Notes: generated from the sequence alone by a model not told the origin. Counted from the first letter of the stretch, positions 50,954 through 60,263 are shown. The stretch: DNA of 64,000 nucleotides from Wocania ichthyoenteri Th78 (GCF_000789235.1 NZ_KN525716.1:1881169-1945168), one strand, 5' to 3'. Translations and numbers: made by a program.

Positions 50954-53152
50954 TTAACTTTCTGGTTTCCCTATAAGATTAAAATCAAGATGTTTTTTAA
51001 CTAAATCGGTGTTTTTAACTTTTACAACAACTTCATCTCCAAGCTGATACATCGTTTTTGTGTTTCTGCCAACCATAGCGTATTGGTCTTGATCGAAGGC
51101 GTAATGATCGTCTTTCATATCGCGTACACTTACCATACCTTCACATTTATTTGATATGATTTCTACATAAATTCCCCAATCGGTTACCCCAGAAATTACG
51201 CCAACAAATTCCTCGTCTTTATGGTCTTCCATAAATTTAATTTGCATGTATTTTATAGAGTCGCGTTCTGCTTTTGTTGCCAGATTTTCCATGTTGCTAG
51301 AATGATTGCATTTATCCTCGTAAACGGCTTCGTTTACCGATTTTCCGCCATCTAAATAATGTTGTAATAATCGGTGTGCCATCACATCGGGATACCTACG
51401 AATAGGTGATGTAAAATGACTATAATAATCAAAAGCTAAACCATAATGCCCAATATTTTTGGTTGTATATTCTGCTTTACTCATGGTTCTAATGGTTAAT
51501 GTATCCACTAAATTTTGTTCTTTTTTACCATTTACATCTTTAAGTAAATTATTAAGTGATGCTGAAACACTTTTACGGTCTTTAAAATTTAATTTATACC
51601 CAAATCTACTAACCACATTTTGTAAACTAGCAAGTTTACTATCATCTGGCTCATCATGTACACGATATACAAATGTTTTTTTAGGCGATTGTTTACCAAC
51701 AAATTCTGATACTTTTCTGTTTGCTAATAACATAAACTCTTCAATTAATTTATTAGCATCTTTACTAGTTTTAAAGAACACACCTATTGGATTTGCTTCT
51801 TCATCAAGATTGAATTTTACTTCTACTTTATCAAACGAAATAGCTCCAGAACTCATACGTTTATTACGCATTTTTTTTGCTAATTCATCCATTTTTAAGA
51901 TAGCATCTGTAATAGCTTGGTTTATTTTATAAGCTTTTCCTGTTAAAGAAACTTCTGCAGGAATATCATTAGTTTTAGATTCTATAACAGCCTGCGCTTC
52001 TTCGTAAGCAAATCGTGCATCAGAATAAGTAACTGTTCTTCCAAACCACTCGTTTTTTATTTCGCATTTATCATTCATTTGAAACACTGCTGAAAAAGTG
52101 TATTTTTCTTCATGCGGTCGTAATGAACAGGCATTATTTGATAATACTTCTGGTAACATAGGAACAACTCTATCTACCAAATATACAGATGTGGCACGCT
52201 CGTAAGCTTCATCATCTAAAACAGTTCCTTCTTGCAAATAATGTGATACATCTGCGATATGAATGCCTATTTCATATAATCCATTTTCCAGTACCTTAAA
52301 AGATAATGCATCATCAAAATCTTTTGCATCTTTTGGATCGATAGTAAAAGTTAAATCTTGTCGCATATCACGACGTTTTTTAATCTCTTCTTTGGTTATT
52401 GAAGTATCTAATTTATTTGCAAATTCTTCTACTTCGTGTGGAAATTCGTTTGGTAAACCATATTCAGCGAGTATCGCATGAATCTCAGTATTATGATCTC
52501 CTGGTTTTCCTAAAACTTGAATCACTTTTCCGTATGGAGAATCAGCTTTTTCTGGCCAATCTTCTAGTTTTACTAAAACTTTATCACCGTCTTCTGCTTT
52601 ATTAATTTTATTTATAGGTACAAAAATATCTTTGTACATTTTATTACTATCAGCTACTACAAATGCAAAATTCTTTTTTTCATGTATTTGAATTACACCA
52701 ACATATTCGCTTTTTTCACGCTTAATTATGTTTGTTATTTCGCCTTCTAATTTTCCTCGTTTACGTCGTTTGTAAACATAAAATTCTACCTCATCACCGT
52801 TTAATGCTTTATTTATATTGTTTGATGCTATAAATACATCATCTTCAAATTCATCACTAATAATATAACCATTTCCTTTAGCTGCTAAATCTAAAATACC
52901 TGTATGATATTCTGTATTTATAATCGCTTTATATTTACCACGTTCTACTTCTTCAATTTCTTGTTTTCCTTGTAAATCACGTAACTTTTTTATAATTTGA
53001 TTTCTGCTACTTGCATCATTTACACTAAGTTTTGCAGCTATTTGTTTATAGTTTAAAGCTTGGTTTTTTTCTTTTTTTAAAATACTTAATATTGTATTTG
53101 TTAGGTTGGAAATTCCTTTATTTTTGGATTTCCCTTTTTTCTTTCTTGTCAT
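50954..53152 (-). CDS. rnr: Ribonuclease R (RNB/S1 exoribonuclease)
   Basis: A 732-residue 3'-to-5' exoribonuclease that degrades structured RNA. The order is an N-terminal winged-helix-like region, two cold-shock domains (about 65-220), the RNB catalytic domain with the L-T-F-T-I-D-P-K-D-A-K-D-F-D-D-A metal-binding aspartates near residue 275, and a C-terminal S1 domain (about 645-725, ending near S-V-R-D-M-K-D-D and F-N-L-I-G-K). It lacks the basic tail seen in the E. coli enzyme. The start is in a 705-base, A/T-rich gap it shares with rpiB, and a -7 element is at 53249-53256. Confidence 0.95.
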   Translation of the reverse strand: MTRKKKGKSKNKGISNLTNTILSILKKEKNQALNYKQIAAKLSVNDASSRNQIIKKLRDLQGKQEIEEVERGKYKAIINTEYHTGILDLAAKGNGYIISDEFEDDVFIASNNINKALNGDEVEFYVYKRRKRGKLEGEITNIIKREKSEYVGVIQIHEKKNFAFVVADSNKMYKDIFVPINKINKAEDGDKVLVKLEDWPEKADSPYGKVIQVLGKPGDHNTEIHAILAEYGLPNEFPHEVEEFANKLDTSITKEEIKKRRDMRQDLTFTIDPKDAKDFDDALSFKVLENGLYEIGIHIADVSHYLQEGTVLDDEAYERATSVYLVDRVVPMLPEVLSNNACSLRPHEEKYTFSAVFQMNDKCEIKNEWFGRTVTYSDARFAYEEAQAVIESKTNDIPAEVSLTGKAYKINQAITDAILKMDELAKKMRNKRMSSGAISFDKVEVKFNLDEEANPIGVFFKTSKDANKLIEEFMLLANRKVSEFVGKQSPKKTFVYRVHDEPDDSKLASLQNVVSRFGYKLNFKDRKSVSASLNNLLKDVNGKKEQNLVDTLTIRTMSKAEYTTKNIGHYGLAFDYYSHFTSPIRRYPDVMAHRLLQHYLDGGKSVNEAVYEDKCNHSSNMENLATKAERDSIKYMQIKFMEDHKDEEFVGVISGVTDWGIYVEIISNKCEGMVSVRDMKDDHYAFDQDQYAMVGRNTKTMYQLGDEVVVKVKNTDLVKKHLDFNLIGKPES

Positions 53153-53248
53153 TTAAATTTTTGTAATCATTTTCATTTCCTAAGATAATGGAAACTTCGT
53201 TATTAAATAGCGTTGTTATAAAGGAGAAGATTTGCTATTTATTTTTTA

Positions 53249-53256
53249 CAAAGCTA
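53249..53256 (-). promoter_or_regulatory. -7 promoter element for rnr
   Basis: The minus strand reads TAGCTTTG (TAnnTTTG), about 97 bases before the rnr start. No -33 motif is clear. Confidence 0.35.
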
Positions 53257-53309
53257 CGGTTTTTATATTAAATAGTATTTTTTTTATGTTAAGCTTAAGT
53301 AAATTGAAG

Positions 53310-53318
53310 TTATCCACA
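53310..53318 (+). promoter_or_regulatory. DnaA box, perfect
   Basis: TTATCCACA is identical to the bacterial DnaA box consensus TTATnCACA. It lies in the 705-bp A/T-rich gap between rnr and rpiB. Confidence 0.6.
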
Positions 53319-53826
53319 TTATATATTATATAATTAGTTTTCTTTTAAAATTTAAAAAAATAAATAGTGGTTATTATAGTGTGTTAATATGTGGTATAAC
53401 TTTTTTAAGTTTTATTTTGATTACAATTATTTTACATTCTATTAATAGTTAATTAACAAGTTATATTATTTTAATAGGTTCATTTTTAACTATTTTATGT
53501 TTTATATAAACAGCTGTTAATAATTAAAAAAAGATATTAATTACTAATAAGTATTTTAATCATTGTGTTTATATCTATCATTTTTAATCTCATAACATTG
53601 CTAAAAAAAGTGAGTTAAAATTTTGGTTAATTGATATGGATTTTTGATTGGAAAAATAAATGAATAATCAATATTTTTCTTTTAAAAACTAATGAACAGT
53701 TATTAACAAGTAATGAATATATTAATGCACATTGTTTATAATTGAAAAAGAATTCCTTTAATAAAATTAAAGGTTTCCGTTGAAGTAGTCATTCTCGCCT
53801 TCACGAGAATATAACTCTTAATTTAT

Positions 53827-53834
53827 TACCTTTG
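53827..53834 (+). promoter_or_regulatory. -7 promoter element for rpiB
   Basis: TACCTTTG matches TAnnTTTG and lies 23 bases before the rpiB start. No clear -33 TTTG is visible. Confidence 0.4.
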
Positions 53835-53857
53835 TTTAATAAAATAAAAATATAAAA

Positions 53858-54292
53858 ATGACAATTTCTATAGGTAACGATCACGCAGGAACAGATTATA
53901 AATTTGCTATTAAAAAGCATTTAGAAACTAAAGGATATATAGTATCTAATTATGGAACCAATGCTAGTGATAGCGTAGATTATCCAGATTTTGTACATCC
54001 GGTCGCTAAAGATGTTGTTGCTAAAAAAGCTAATTTTGGAATACTAATATGTGGTAGTGCTAATGGTGTTGCCATGACTGCTAATAAATATCAGGATATT
54101 CGTGCTGGTTTGTGTTGGAATAAAGAAATTGTTAGTTTAATTAGGCAACACAATAATGCTAATATTTTATGTATTCCTGCACGTTTTACAGCTATTCATC
54201 AAGCTATAGAAATGGTTGATACATTTTTAAATACTGAATTTGAAGGCGGACGACACCAAAATAGAATTGATAAAATTCCATTGTCTTGCTAA
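53858..54292 (+). CDS. rpiB: Ribose 5-phosphate isomerase B
   Basis: A 144-residue sugar isomerase interconverting ribose 5-phosphate and ribulose 5-phosphate. The phosphate-binding N-D-H-A-G motif near the start, the active-site C-G-S-A-N-G-V-A-M-T-A-N-K loop near residue 66 (Cys and Gly-rich oxyanion loop) and the later R-A-G-L-C-W-N motif identify RpiB. The H-N-N-A-N-I-L-C motif near residue 102 holds the catalytic histidine/asparagine region. The next gene begins immediately after its stop, so the pair is co-transcribed. Confidence 0.93.
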   Translation: MTISIGNDHAGTDYKFAIKKHLETKGYIVSNYGTNASDSVDYPDFVHPVAKDVVAKKANFGILICGSANGVAMTANKYQDIRAGLCWNKEIVSLIRQHNNANILCIPARFTAIHQAIEMVDTFLNTEFEGGRHQNRIDKIPLSC

Positions 54293-55210
54293 ATGGGACA
54301 TAACCATTCTCATAATCATACTCATGATCATCCAGATTTAAAAGGAAGAAATCTTTTTATATCTATCTTATTAAATATTGGTATTACAGTAGCTCAAGTA
54401 ATAGGTGGTTTAATGTCTGGTAGTTTAGCACTTTTAAGTGATGCGTTGCATAATTTTAGCGATGTTATTTCGCTTATTATAAGTTATGTTGCTGATAAAA
54501 TTTCAAAACGTAAGGCATCATTTCAAAAAACTTTTGGGTATAAACGTGCCGAAATATTAGCGGCTTTTATAAATGCTGCTACTTTAATAATTGTTGCTGT
54601 TTTATTAATTATTGAAGCTGTCGAGCGTTTTCAAAATCCACAAGAAATAGAATCTAATTTAGTTATTTGGTTGTCTTTAGTAGCTATTTTAGGAAATGGT
54701 TTAAGTGTGCTTTTATTAAAAAAAGATGCTGAAGCTAATATGAATATGAAAAGTGCATACCTGCATTTATTAACCGATATGATGGCTAGTGTAGCGGTTT
54801 TAATTGGCGGTTTATTAATGAAATATTATCAGTTATATTGGGTTGATAGTGTGCTTACTTTTGTAATTGCTTTATATTTAATTTGGATGGGTTTTGATTT
54901 ATTAAAAGATTCAACCAAAGTACTTATGTTGTTTACACCAGATTCTACTCCTATAAATAAAATAGTAGCTGAAATTAATACATTTGAAAGTGTTAAAAAT
55001 GTACACCATGTACATATTTGGCAATTAAATGAAGAGGAAATTCATTTAGAAGCGCATATCGATTTTAATGAAGATATTAGCATATCTCAATTCGATATTA
55101 TTTTACATAAAATTGAAGATTTTTTATTGCATAAATACGATATTAACCATGTTAATATTCAACCAGAATTTAGAAAAGATGATGCTAAAGATGTAATTGT
55201 TCAAGATTGA
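54293..55210 (+). CDS. Cation diffusion facilitator family metal transporter
   Basis: A 305-residue zinc/cation-proton antiporter exporting Zn2+, Cd2+ or similar ions to the periplasm. The N-terminus is His-rich (M-G-H-N-H-S-H-N-H-T-H-D-H), then six hydrophobic helices and a C-terminal cytoplasmic domain. The metal-binding S-D-A-L-H-N-F-S-D helix and the L-T-D-M-M-A-S helix carry the Asp/His metal site of CDF transporters. It starts immediately after the rpiB stop, without a gap. Metal identity is not readable from the sequence. Confidence 0.9.
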   Translation: MGHNHSHNHTHDHPDLKGRNLFISILLNIGITVAQVIGGLMSGSLALLSDALHNFSDVISLIISYVADKISKRKASFQKTFGYKRAEILAAFINAATLIIVAVLLIIEAVERFQNPQEIESNLVIWLSLVAILGNGLSVLLLKKDAEANMNMKSAYLHLLTDMMASVAVLIGGLLMKYYQLYWVDSVLTFVIALYLIWMGFDLLKDSTKVLMLFTPDSTPINKIVAEINTFESVKNVHHVHIWQLNEEEIHLEAHIDFNEDISISQFDIILHKIEDFLLHKYDINHVNIQPEFRKDDAKDVIVQD

Positions 55211-55216
55211 TTTGAA

Positions 55217-55334
55217 ACGTCATTCCGAGGAGGTACGACGTGGGAATCTGTTTATGTTTAAAAACAGTTAAATGATATATTATAAGTTCAATTAAAAAGA
55301 TTGTTACGCCTTAAAAAAGGCTCACAATGACGAA
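55217..55334. repeat. CGTCATT-type palindromic repeat upstream of the ElaA-like gene
   Basis: The outer arms start CGTCATTCCGAGG and end CACAATGACG, complementary in the usual manner of this repeat class. The insert supplies the in-frame ATG at 55327 that precedes the preferred start of the acetyltransferase gene. Confidence 0.6.
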
Positions 55335-55338
55335 TTTT

Positions 55339-55782
55339 ATGTTAGAAATAAAAGTTAAAACATTTCAAGAACTAACTATACAAGAACTTTACGATTCACT
55401 CCAATTACGTAGTGAAATTTTTGTAGTTGAACAAGACTGCGTTTACCAAGACCTTGATGGTAAAGACCAAAAATCACTTCATGTTTTAGGTTTTAAAAAT
55501 AATAAAATAATAGCTTATACACGTATTTTTAAACCAGGTGATTATTTTGAAGAAGCTAGCATTGGTAGAGTAGTGGTTAAAAAAAATGAACGTCAATATA
55601 AATATGGTTATGATATTATGAAAGCTTCAATTGAAGCTATAAAAAATCATTTTAACGAAACAAAAATTAAAATTTCAGCTCAGATTTATTTAAAACAATT
55701 TTATAATAATTTAGGTTTTAAAGAAATAGGAGATTTGTATCTTGAAGATGATATTCCGCATATTACTATGACACGAGAGTAG
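55339..55782 (+). CDS. GNAT acetyltransferase (ElaA-like)
   Basis: A 147-residue GNAT-fold acetyltransferase. The ATG at 55339 is preferred, since an in-frame ATG four codons upstream is formed by a palindromic repeat. The ElaA pattern is clear: F-Q-E-L-T-I-Q-E-L-Y-D-S-L-Q-L-R-S-E-I-F-V-V-E-Q near the start, Y-Q-D-L-D-G-K-D near residue 40, and the acetyl-CoA-binding I-G-R-V-V-V-K-K-N-E-R region. The acceptor is unknown in most species. The gene ends one base before the convergent stop of the LRR protein. Confidence 0.85.
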   Translation: MLEIKVKTFQELTIQELYDSLQLRSEIFVVEQDCVYQDLDGKDQKSLHVLGFKNNKIIAYTRIFKPGDYFEEASIGRVVVKKNERQYKYGYDIMKASIEAIKNHFNETKIKISAQIYLKQFYNNLGFKEIGDLYLEDDIPHITMTRE

Positions 55783-57249
55783 TTAGCGTTTTAAAGTAAA
55801 ATAACCTGTTAAAATGGCTTTATTATTTAAAACTATTTTATACCAATAACTATCAACAGGTAAAAGCTTTCCATTTAAAGTACCGTCCCAACCTTTCGAT
55901 GTGGGGAGTAAAAATTTTAGTAATTTTCCGTATCGGTTATAAATAACAATATTATTCACACTGTTGTTATTGTCAATAACATTCCAATAGTCGTGCTTTC
56001 CATCGTTATTCGGGGTAAAATATTTAGGAATAAAATAATCTTCGTTAGTAATAGTTACCGTAAAATTGGTTTCGTTACTATCGCAAATCGTTTCGTTATA
56101 AATAAAAATAGTTTGGGAACTGGTAATAACATCTCCAGCTTTTAATCGAGTGCCATTTCCACCAGATTGCGTAAAATAGTTACCATTATTAAGTGCTGGT
56201 AACGTATAGCTTTTTCCTATAAAATTAGCTAAAGTATCAACAGGAACAAAATTGCTACAATCATCTAAATCACTAACAAAGCTTGAATAAGGGTGTGGTC
56301 TCCAATTAATGTAATCTATCGAAGCATCATCAACTACAACACAGCTTAAATTTGGGTTAAATTCAAAATCTACAACACTTTCAGTTGTGCTATTTTTTAT
56401 ATCTAACCAACACAAATTATTATCACTACAATCTAAATTTATTAATGTTTTATTATTTGACATGTCTAGTTGAGTAAGTTGATTGAATTCACAGCTTAAA
56501 TCGCTCAGTAATATGTTTTTGGTAACATCTAAACTTGTTAATAGGTTATTAAAGCATAACAATACTCGTAAATTAAGATTATTTGAAACATCTAAACTTG
56601 ATATTTGATTTAAACCTACATCAAAAAAAGTTATGTTTGGATTTTGAGTTACATCAATACTCGTTAATAAATTATTTCTAGCAATTAAGGTATTTAAATT
56701 TGAGTGTTGAGTAACATCTAAATTAGGTATTTGATTATTATCGCATACCAAAACAGTTAGTCCTAGGTTTTGAGAGATATCTAAACTGGTTAAAAGATTG
56801 TTACCACATGTTAAAGAAATTAAATTAGTGTTGTTAACAACGTTTATATTGGCAATTTGATTAAAGTCAAACCAAAGAATTTTTAAAGCGTCAAGCGCAG
56901 AAACATTAAGTGATGACAACATGTTATTATTACAATATAATTCTGTAAGATTTAAATTAGATGAAATATCTAAACTTAGAAGATTATTATCAGAACAATT
57001 TAGAATAGATAATACTGTAAAATCTTGAATACCAGTTAAATCGGTAATATTTAACTTAGAAACATCTAATTCAGGTACAATATTAATATTAGCAGTGGGT
57101 ACAAAATCATCTAAAGGACCAGAATCGTAACCTAAATCAATTAAAGCTTGTTCAAAATTATCATCAGGAACAAAGGTGTTGTTTTGAGCAACACAATAAT
57201 TACTTATTAAAAATAAAAATAAAGTAAAAAAGTTGATTTTATTAACCAT
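55783..57249 (-). CDS. Secreted leucine-rich-repeat protein with type IX (type B) sorting domain
   Basis: A 488-residue exported protein. A signal peptide (F-L-I-S-N-Y-C-V-A-Q) is followed by about ten 21-residue leucine-rich repeats of the form L-x-x-L-D-[IV]-S-x-N-x-x-L-x-x-L-x-C-x-x-N-x over about 60-300. The C-terminus (from about 400: I-P-K-Y-F-T-P-N-N-D-G-K-H-D-Y-W, then Y-N-R-Y-G-K-L-L-K and K-G-W-D-G) is the CHU_C-like type B sorting domain recognised by the type IX secretion system, so the protein is displayed or secreted. It is co-oriented with a tandem OmpA-domain gene six bases upstream. Confidence 0.9.
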   Translation of the reverse strand: MVNKINFFTLFLFLISNYCVAQNNTFVPDDNFEQALIDLGYDSGPLDDFVPTANINIVPELDVSKLNITDLTGIQDFTVLSILNCSDNNLLSLDISSNLNLTELYCNNNMLSSLNVSALDALKILWFDFNQIANINVVNNTNLISLTCGNNLLTSLDISQNLGLTVLVCDNNQIPNLDVTQHSNLNTLIARNNLLTSIDVTQNPNITFFDVGLNQISSLDVSNNLNLRVLLCFNNLLTSLDVTKNILLSDLSCEFNQLTQLDMSNNKTLINLDCSDNNLCWLDIKNSTTESVVDFEFNPNLSCVVVDDASIDYINWRPHPYSSFVSDLDDCSNFVPVDTLANFIGKSYTLPALNNGNYFTQSGGNGTRLKAGDVITSSQTIFIYNETICDSNETNFTVTITNEDYFIPKYFTPNNDGKHDYWNVIDNNNSVNNIVIYNRYGKLLKFLLPTSKGWDGTLNGKLLPVDSYWYKIVLNNKAILTGYFTLKR

Positions 57250-57255
57250 AAACCC

Positions 57256-58110
57256 TTAATTCTCATTACCTACATAAGTAATTAAAATTTCTACACGTCT
57301 ATCTAATTTTGGGTCGCCACCAAGTGGAAATTTTCTACGCATACCCATATAGCGCATCCGTTTTTTGTTAACACCTTTCTTTACAAAATAATTATATACA
57401 TACTTTGCTCTAGCTTCTGATAGATTACGTTTTTTAGTTTTTCTATCTACAGCATCTCGAGAAAATTGAGTACAACATACATGCCCTTGAATAGTAAAAT
57501 AAATATCGTCACGCTCTACTAATGATTTTGCAATTTCCTGAAGTATTCTTTTAGAATCTGGAGTTACCGTGGCATATCCAGTTTTAAATAAAATATTTTC
57601 AAAAATTATTTTATCACCAACTTTAAGCTTGCCTTTTATTTTATCGGGAACATCTTTCTTTTTAACAGCTTCAACAATTGGTTTTTCTTCTTCAATAACC
57701 TCCGGTTTAGGCTTTACTATAATTTCTACTTTTCGATTTAAACCTCTAATTTTTAATATATTTTTTTCATTAACTATTTTTAGTAAAACTTCACCTTTTC
57801 CATCAACATTTGTGATTAAAGATTCGCTTATTTCGTTGTTTGAAAAAATGGCTTTTATAGCGTCGGCACGTTGTTGAGATAGTTTCAAGTTATAATCTAC
57901 TGCGCCAATATCATCACAAAAACCGTAAATAGAAATAGATTCAATATCAACATCTGTTAACGTTGAAATAAAGAGTAGTAACCTATTTTCTTCGGTAGGG
58001 ATAACATTAAATTTATCTGTATCAAAATAAACATCGTGTGTGAGTTTGCTTTGAGAAGAAGCAATATTAAAGCAAAGTATAATTAGTATAAGTCTAAATA
58101 ATTTATTCAT
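57256..58110 (-). CDS. OmpA-family protein with two tandem OmpA-like domains
   Basis: A 284-residue exported protein (signal peptide ending near S-S-Q). Residues about 28-130 form a first OmpA-like peptidoglycan-binding domain (Y-F-D-T-D-K-F-N-V-I, Y-G-F-C-D-D-I-G, L-S-Q-Q-R-A-D-A-I), and about 165-280 a second one (L-F-K-T-G-Y-A-T-V, L-S-E-A-R-A-K-Y-V-Y, D-R-R-V-E-I), joined by a Lys/Glu/Pro-rich linker. No outer-membrane barrel is present, so the domains are likely both periplasmic or exported. It pairs with the LRR gene downstream and would anchor or position it, but that is inference. Confidence 0.82.
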   Translation of the reverse strand: MNKLFRLILIILCFNIASSQSKLTHDVYFDTDKFNVIPTEENRLLLFISTLTDVDIESISIYGFCDDIGAVDYNLKLSQQRADAIKAIFSNNEISESLITNVDGKGEVLLKIVNEKNILKIRGLNRKVEIIVKPKPEVIEEEKPIVEAVKKKDVPDKIKGKLKVGDKIIFENILFKTGYATVTPDSKRILQEIAKSLVERDDIYFTIQGHVCCTQFSRDAVDRKTKKRNLSEARAKYVYNYFVKKGVNKKRMRYMGMRRKFPLGGDPKLDRRVEILITYVGNEN

Positions 58111-58239
58111 TACAGGGGAATAGAATATGCTATAAAGATACTCTTTTTAATTAAAAAATAACTCCTCAACGCTTGTGCTAAGGTTTCTTAATAAACTGTG
58201 GTGTCCTTAAAAAAGGAAATCTAATGATTAAAATAAGTT

Positions 58240-59874
58240 TTATCTTAAGTAATTTGAATAAGCTGACGGACTATTTAGTATTTCTGTAGCTTTCTTTATT
58301 TTAGGGTCGTTAATTTTGTAATAGTCGTACAAACCTTCTCTGTAAACATATCTTTTAACTATTTCTTCGGTTAAAAGCATTAATAAATAATCTTTGTTTT
58401 CATCAATAGCTTTTGTTTTTGAAATATTTAAGTTAGAAATTAAAGTATTGTAATCATTATTAATATCATCACTCAAATCTTCTTTTTTAGCAGCCTCAAA
58501 AGCTTTTGCAAGGGCTTTTTCAGTATTAGTTTCAAAAGAAAAATTATTAGCTTTTAAGTAGTTTTTAAAGTTAGAAAAATCTTGGGTAGATAGTTTAAAA
58601 TTAACAATGTCTGTAATTTGATTGTTATAATAATAATCGGTAGCAAAATTAAAAATTAAGTTATCGTTTGCTATGGCATTTATAACTGCGGAGTTTTTTG
58701 AAGCTCCTAAATTTTCATCAGGTAAAACGCCTCCACCATCAAAAACCTGTCGTCCGTTTTTAGTTTTATATTCATTATAATTTTCTTGTTTTACTTTAAC
58801 CGCTTCTCCTTTTTCATTTCTATTCCAATAATCTAAAGATTGAATACATCTACCAGAAGGTGTGTAATATCTCGAAATAGTTATTTTTACCTGAGTACCA
58901 TAGGTTAGTAATTTAGGACGTTGTACTAAGCCTTTGCCAAAGCTTCTAGAGCCTACAATTACGGCACGATCTAAATCTTGTAATGCACCAGAAACAATTT
59001 CGCTTGCCGATGCACTACCACCATCTATTAAAACCACTAATGGGATTTCGGTATCAATAGGTTCTTTTTGAGTGTAATACGTTCGGTTATATTTTTTTAC
59101 TTTAGATTTTGTGGTCACTACCAATTGTCCTTTTGGCACAAACAAGTTTACAATTTTAATGGCCTCGTTTAAAAGTCCGCCGGGGTTTCCGCGTAAATCT
59201 AAAATAATACGCTTTGCACCTTGAGCTTTTAAATCTCTTAGCGCATAATTAGTTTGAGATGCTGCTTTATTATTAAACTGAGACAAAACAATATAACCTG
59301 TCTTATCATTAACCATTGAAAAATGTGGTACTGCATTAATCTCAACTTCAGCTCTTTTAATAGTGGTGGTTTTGGTTTGGTTTTGGCGTTTGTAAGTCAC
59401 TTCAACCGAAGTTCCTGGAGCGCCTTTTAGTAAATTTCCAGCATCATCTTTATAGCTCTCAATACTAGTATTTCCAACTTTTATAATTTCATCTCCAGCT
59501 TTTAAACCTGCTTTATCTGCAGGATAATCTTTATAAGGCTCAACAATTACTAGCTTGTCTTTAAGCGTTCTAACCTTAGCGCCAATGCCTATATAATCGC
59601 CAGTATTGTTAATTCTAGCAGCTTCAACATCTTGTTCGTTTAAAAAGTTAGTGTACGGGTCTAAATCTGCTAACATACTTTTTATGGCGGTATCCATTAA
59701 ATCACCCGGATTGGTTTCATCAACATAATTCATGTTGAGTTCTTTAAACAAGGTGGTAAATATTTCAATTTGTTTAGCAATTTCAAAAAAATCATTTTTA
59801 AAAGCAGAGCCAGTAAAAAGAATGGTAAGTGCTAAAACAGGAATTAGTATTTTCTTTTTTAGGAGATTTTTCAT
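58240..59874 (-). CDS. Carboxy-terminal processing peptidase (S41)
   Basis: A 544-residue periplasmic serine protease. A signal anchor/peptide (L-I-P-V-L-A-L-T-I-L-F) is followed by a PDZ domain around 85-170 and the S41 catalytic core. The nucleophile is the Ser in D-G-G-S-A-S-A-S-E-I, and the general base Lys is in R-S-F-G-K-G-L-V-Q, both present and in the family spacing. An extended C-terminus (about 380-544) is helical. CTPs trim the C-termini of exported proteins. The gene starts 14 bases after rnpA, so the two may be co-transcribed. Confidence 0.92.
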   Translation of the reverse strand: MKNLLKKKILIPVLALTILFTGSAFKNDFFEIAKQIEIFTTLFKELNMNYVDETNPGDLMDTAIKSMLADLDPYTNFLNEQDVEAARINNTGDYIGIGAKVRTLKDKLVIVEPYKDYPADKAGLKAGDEIIKVGNTSIESYKDDAGNLLKGAPGTSVEVTYKRQNQTKTTTIKRAEVEINAVPHFSMVNDKTGYIVLSQFNNKAASQTNYALRDLKAQGAKRIILDLRGNPGGLLNEAIKIVNLFVPKGQLVVTTKSKVKKYNRTYYTQKEPIDTEIPLVVLIDGGSASASEIVSGALQDLDRAVIVGSRSFGKGLVQRPKLLTYGTQVKITISRYYTPSGRCIQSLDYWNRNEKGEAVKVKQENYNEYKTKNGRQVFDGGGVLPDENLGASKNSAVINAIANDNLIFNFATDYYYNNQITDIVNFKLSTQDFSNFKNYLKANNFSFETNTEKALAKAFEAAKKEDLSDDINNDYNTLISNLNISKTKAIDENKDYLLMLLTEEIVKRYVYREGLYDYYKINDPKIKKATEILNSPSAYSNYLR

Positions 59875-59888
59875 TTTGTGGGCTTTTT

Positions 59889-60263
59889 TTATTCAGAAAT
59901 CTTATCCAAAAACTTTTCAAATAAGTGTTTCATTTTGGTTTCAACTTGGGCAAATTTGGGTTTATCTTTGCCAATGTACAAAATCATAAACGCATGTTGT
60001 GTTGTTAAATTGTTAAAAAAATCAGCTTTATTAAGTCTGTAAGATTCTCTTAATAAACGCTTTATACGATTTCTATCTACAGCAGTTTTAAAATTTCGTT
60101 TACTTACAGAAATTCCTGTTTTAATTAACACATCGTCATCAAAAGTGATTTGTAAATAAACTAAACGCAAAGGATAGGACGAAACCGAATGTCCATCGGT
60201 AAATAACTGATCGATTAGTTTTTTGCTTTTAAGCTTTTCTTTTTTATTGTAGGTGAATTTCAA
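59889..60263 (-). CDS. rnpA: Ribonuclease P protein component
   Basis: A 124-residue basic RNA-binding protein that assists RNase P in 5' maturation of tRNA. The RNP-like motif A-V-D-R-N-R-I-K-R-L-L-R-E (about 61-73) is diagnostic, and the N-terminal F-T-Y-N-K-K-E-K-L-K-S-K segment is the usual start. The rpmH gene that lies upstream of rnpA in many bacteria is absent here. A -7-like octamer TACCTTTG is on the minus strand at 60283-60290, about 20 bases upstream, consistent with its own promoter. Confidence 0.93.
   Translation of the reverse strand: MKFTYNKKEKLKSKKLIDQLFTDGHSVSSYPLRLVYLQITFDDDVLIKTGISVSKRNFKTAVDRNRIKRLLRESYRLNKADFFNNLTTQHAFMILYIGKDKPKFAQVETKMKHLFEKFLDKISE

Larger units (their letters stand above)
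53153..53857. other. 705-bp A/T-rich divergent gap with a DnaA box: candidate replication origin
   Basis: No gene is supported here. G+C is very low (lines sampled have 8-10 G/C in 60). A perfect DnaA box TTATCCACA lies at 53310-53318; near-boxes TTATTAACA occur at 53700-53708 (plus) and 53515-53523 (minus), and a nearly inverted partner of the first box, ATGTGGTATAAC, is at 53389-53400. A repeat fragment with arms ATTCTCG/CGAGAAT is near 53791-53810. rnr and rpiB diverge from it. Together with the two parS-like sites about 19-21 kb away, it is an origin candidate, but no lineage reference is available to me. Confidence 0.35.

Noticed and set aside
56450-57000. Regular DNA periodicity suggestive of a CRISPR or tandem repeat array
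   Set aside because: It encodes 21-residue leucine-rich repeats of the exported protein, and no spacer-repeat pattern or cas gene is present.
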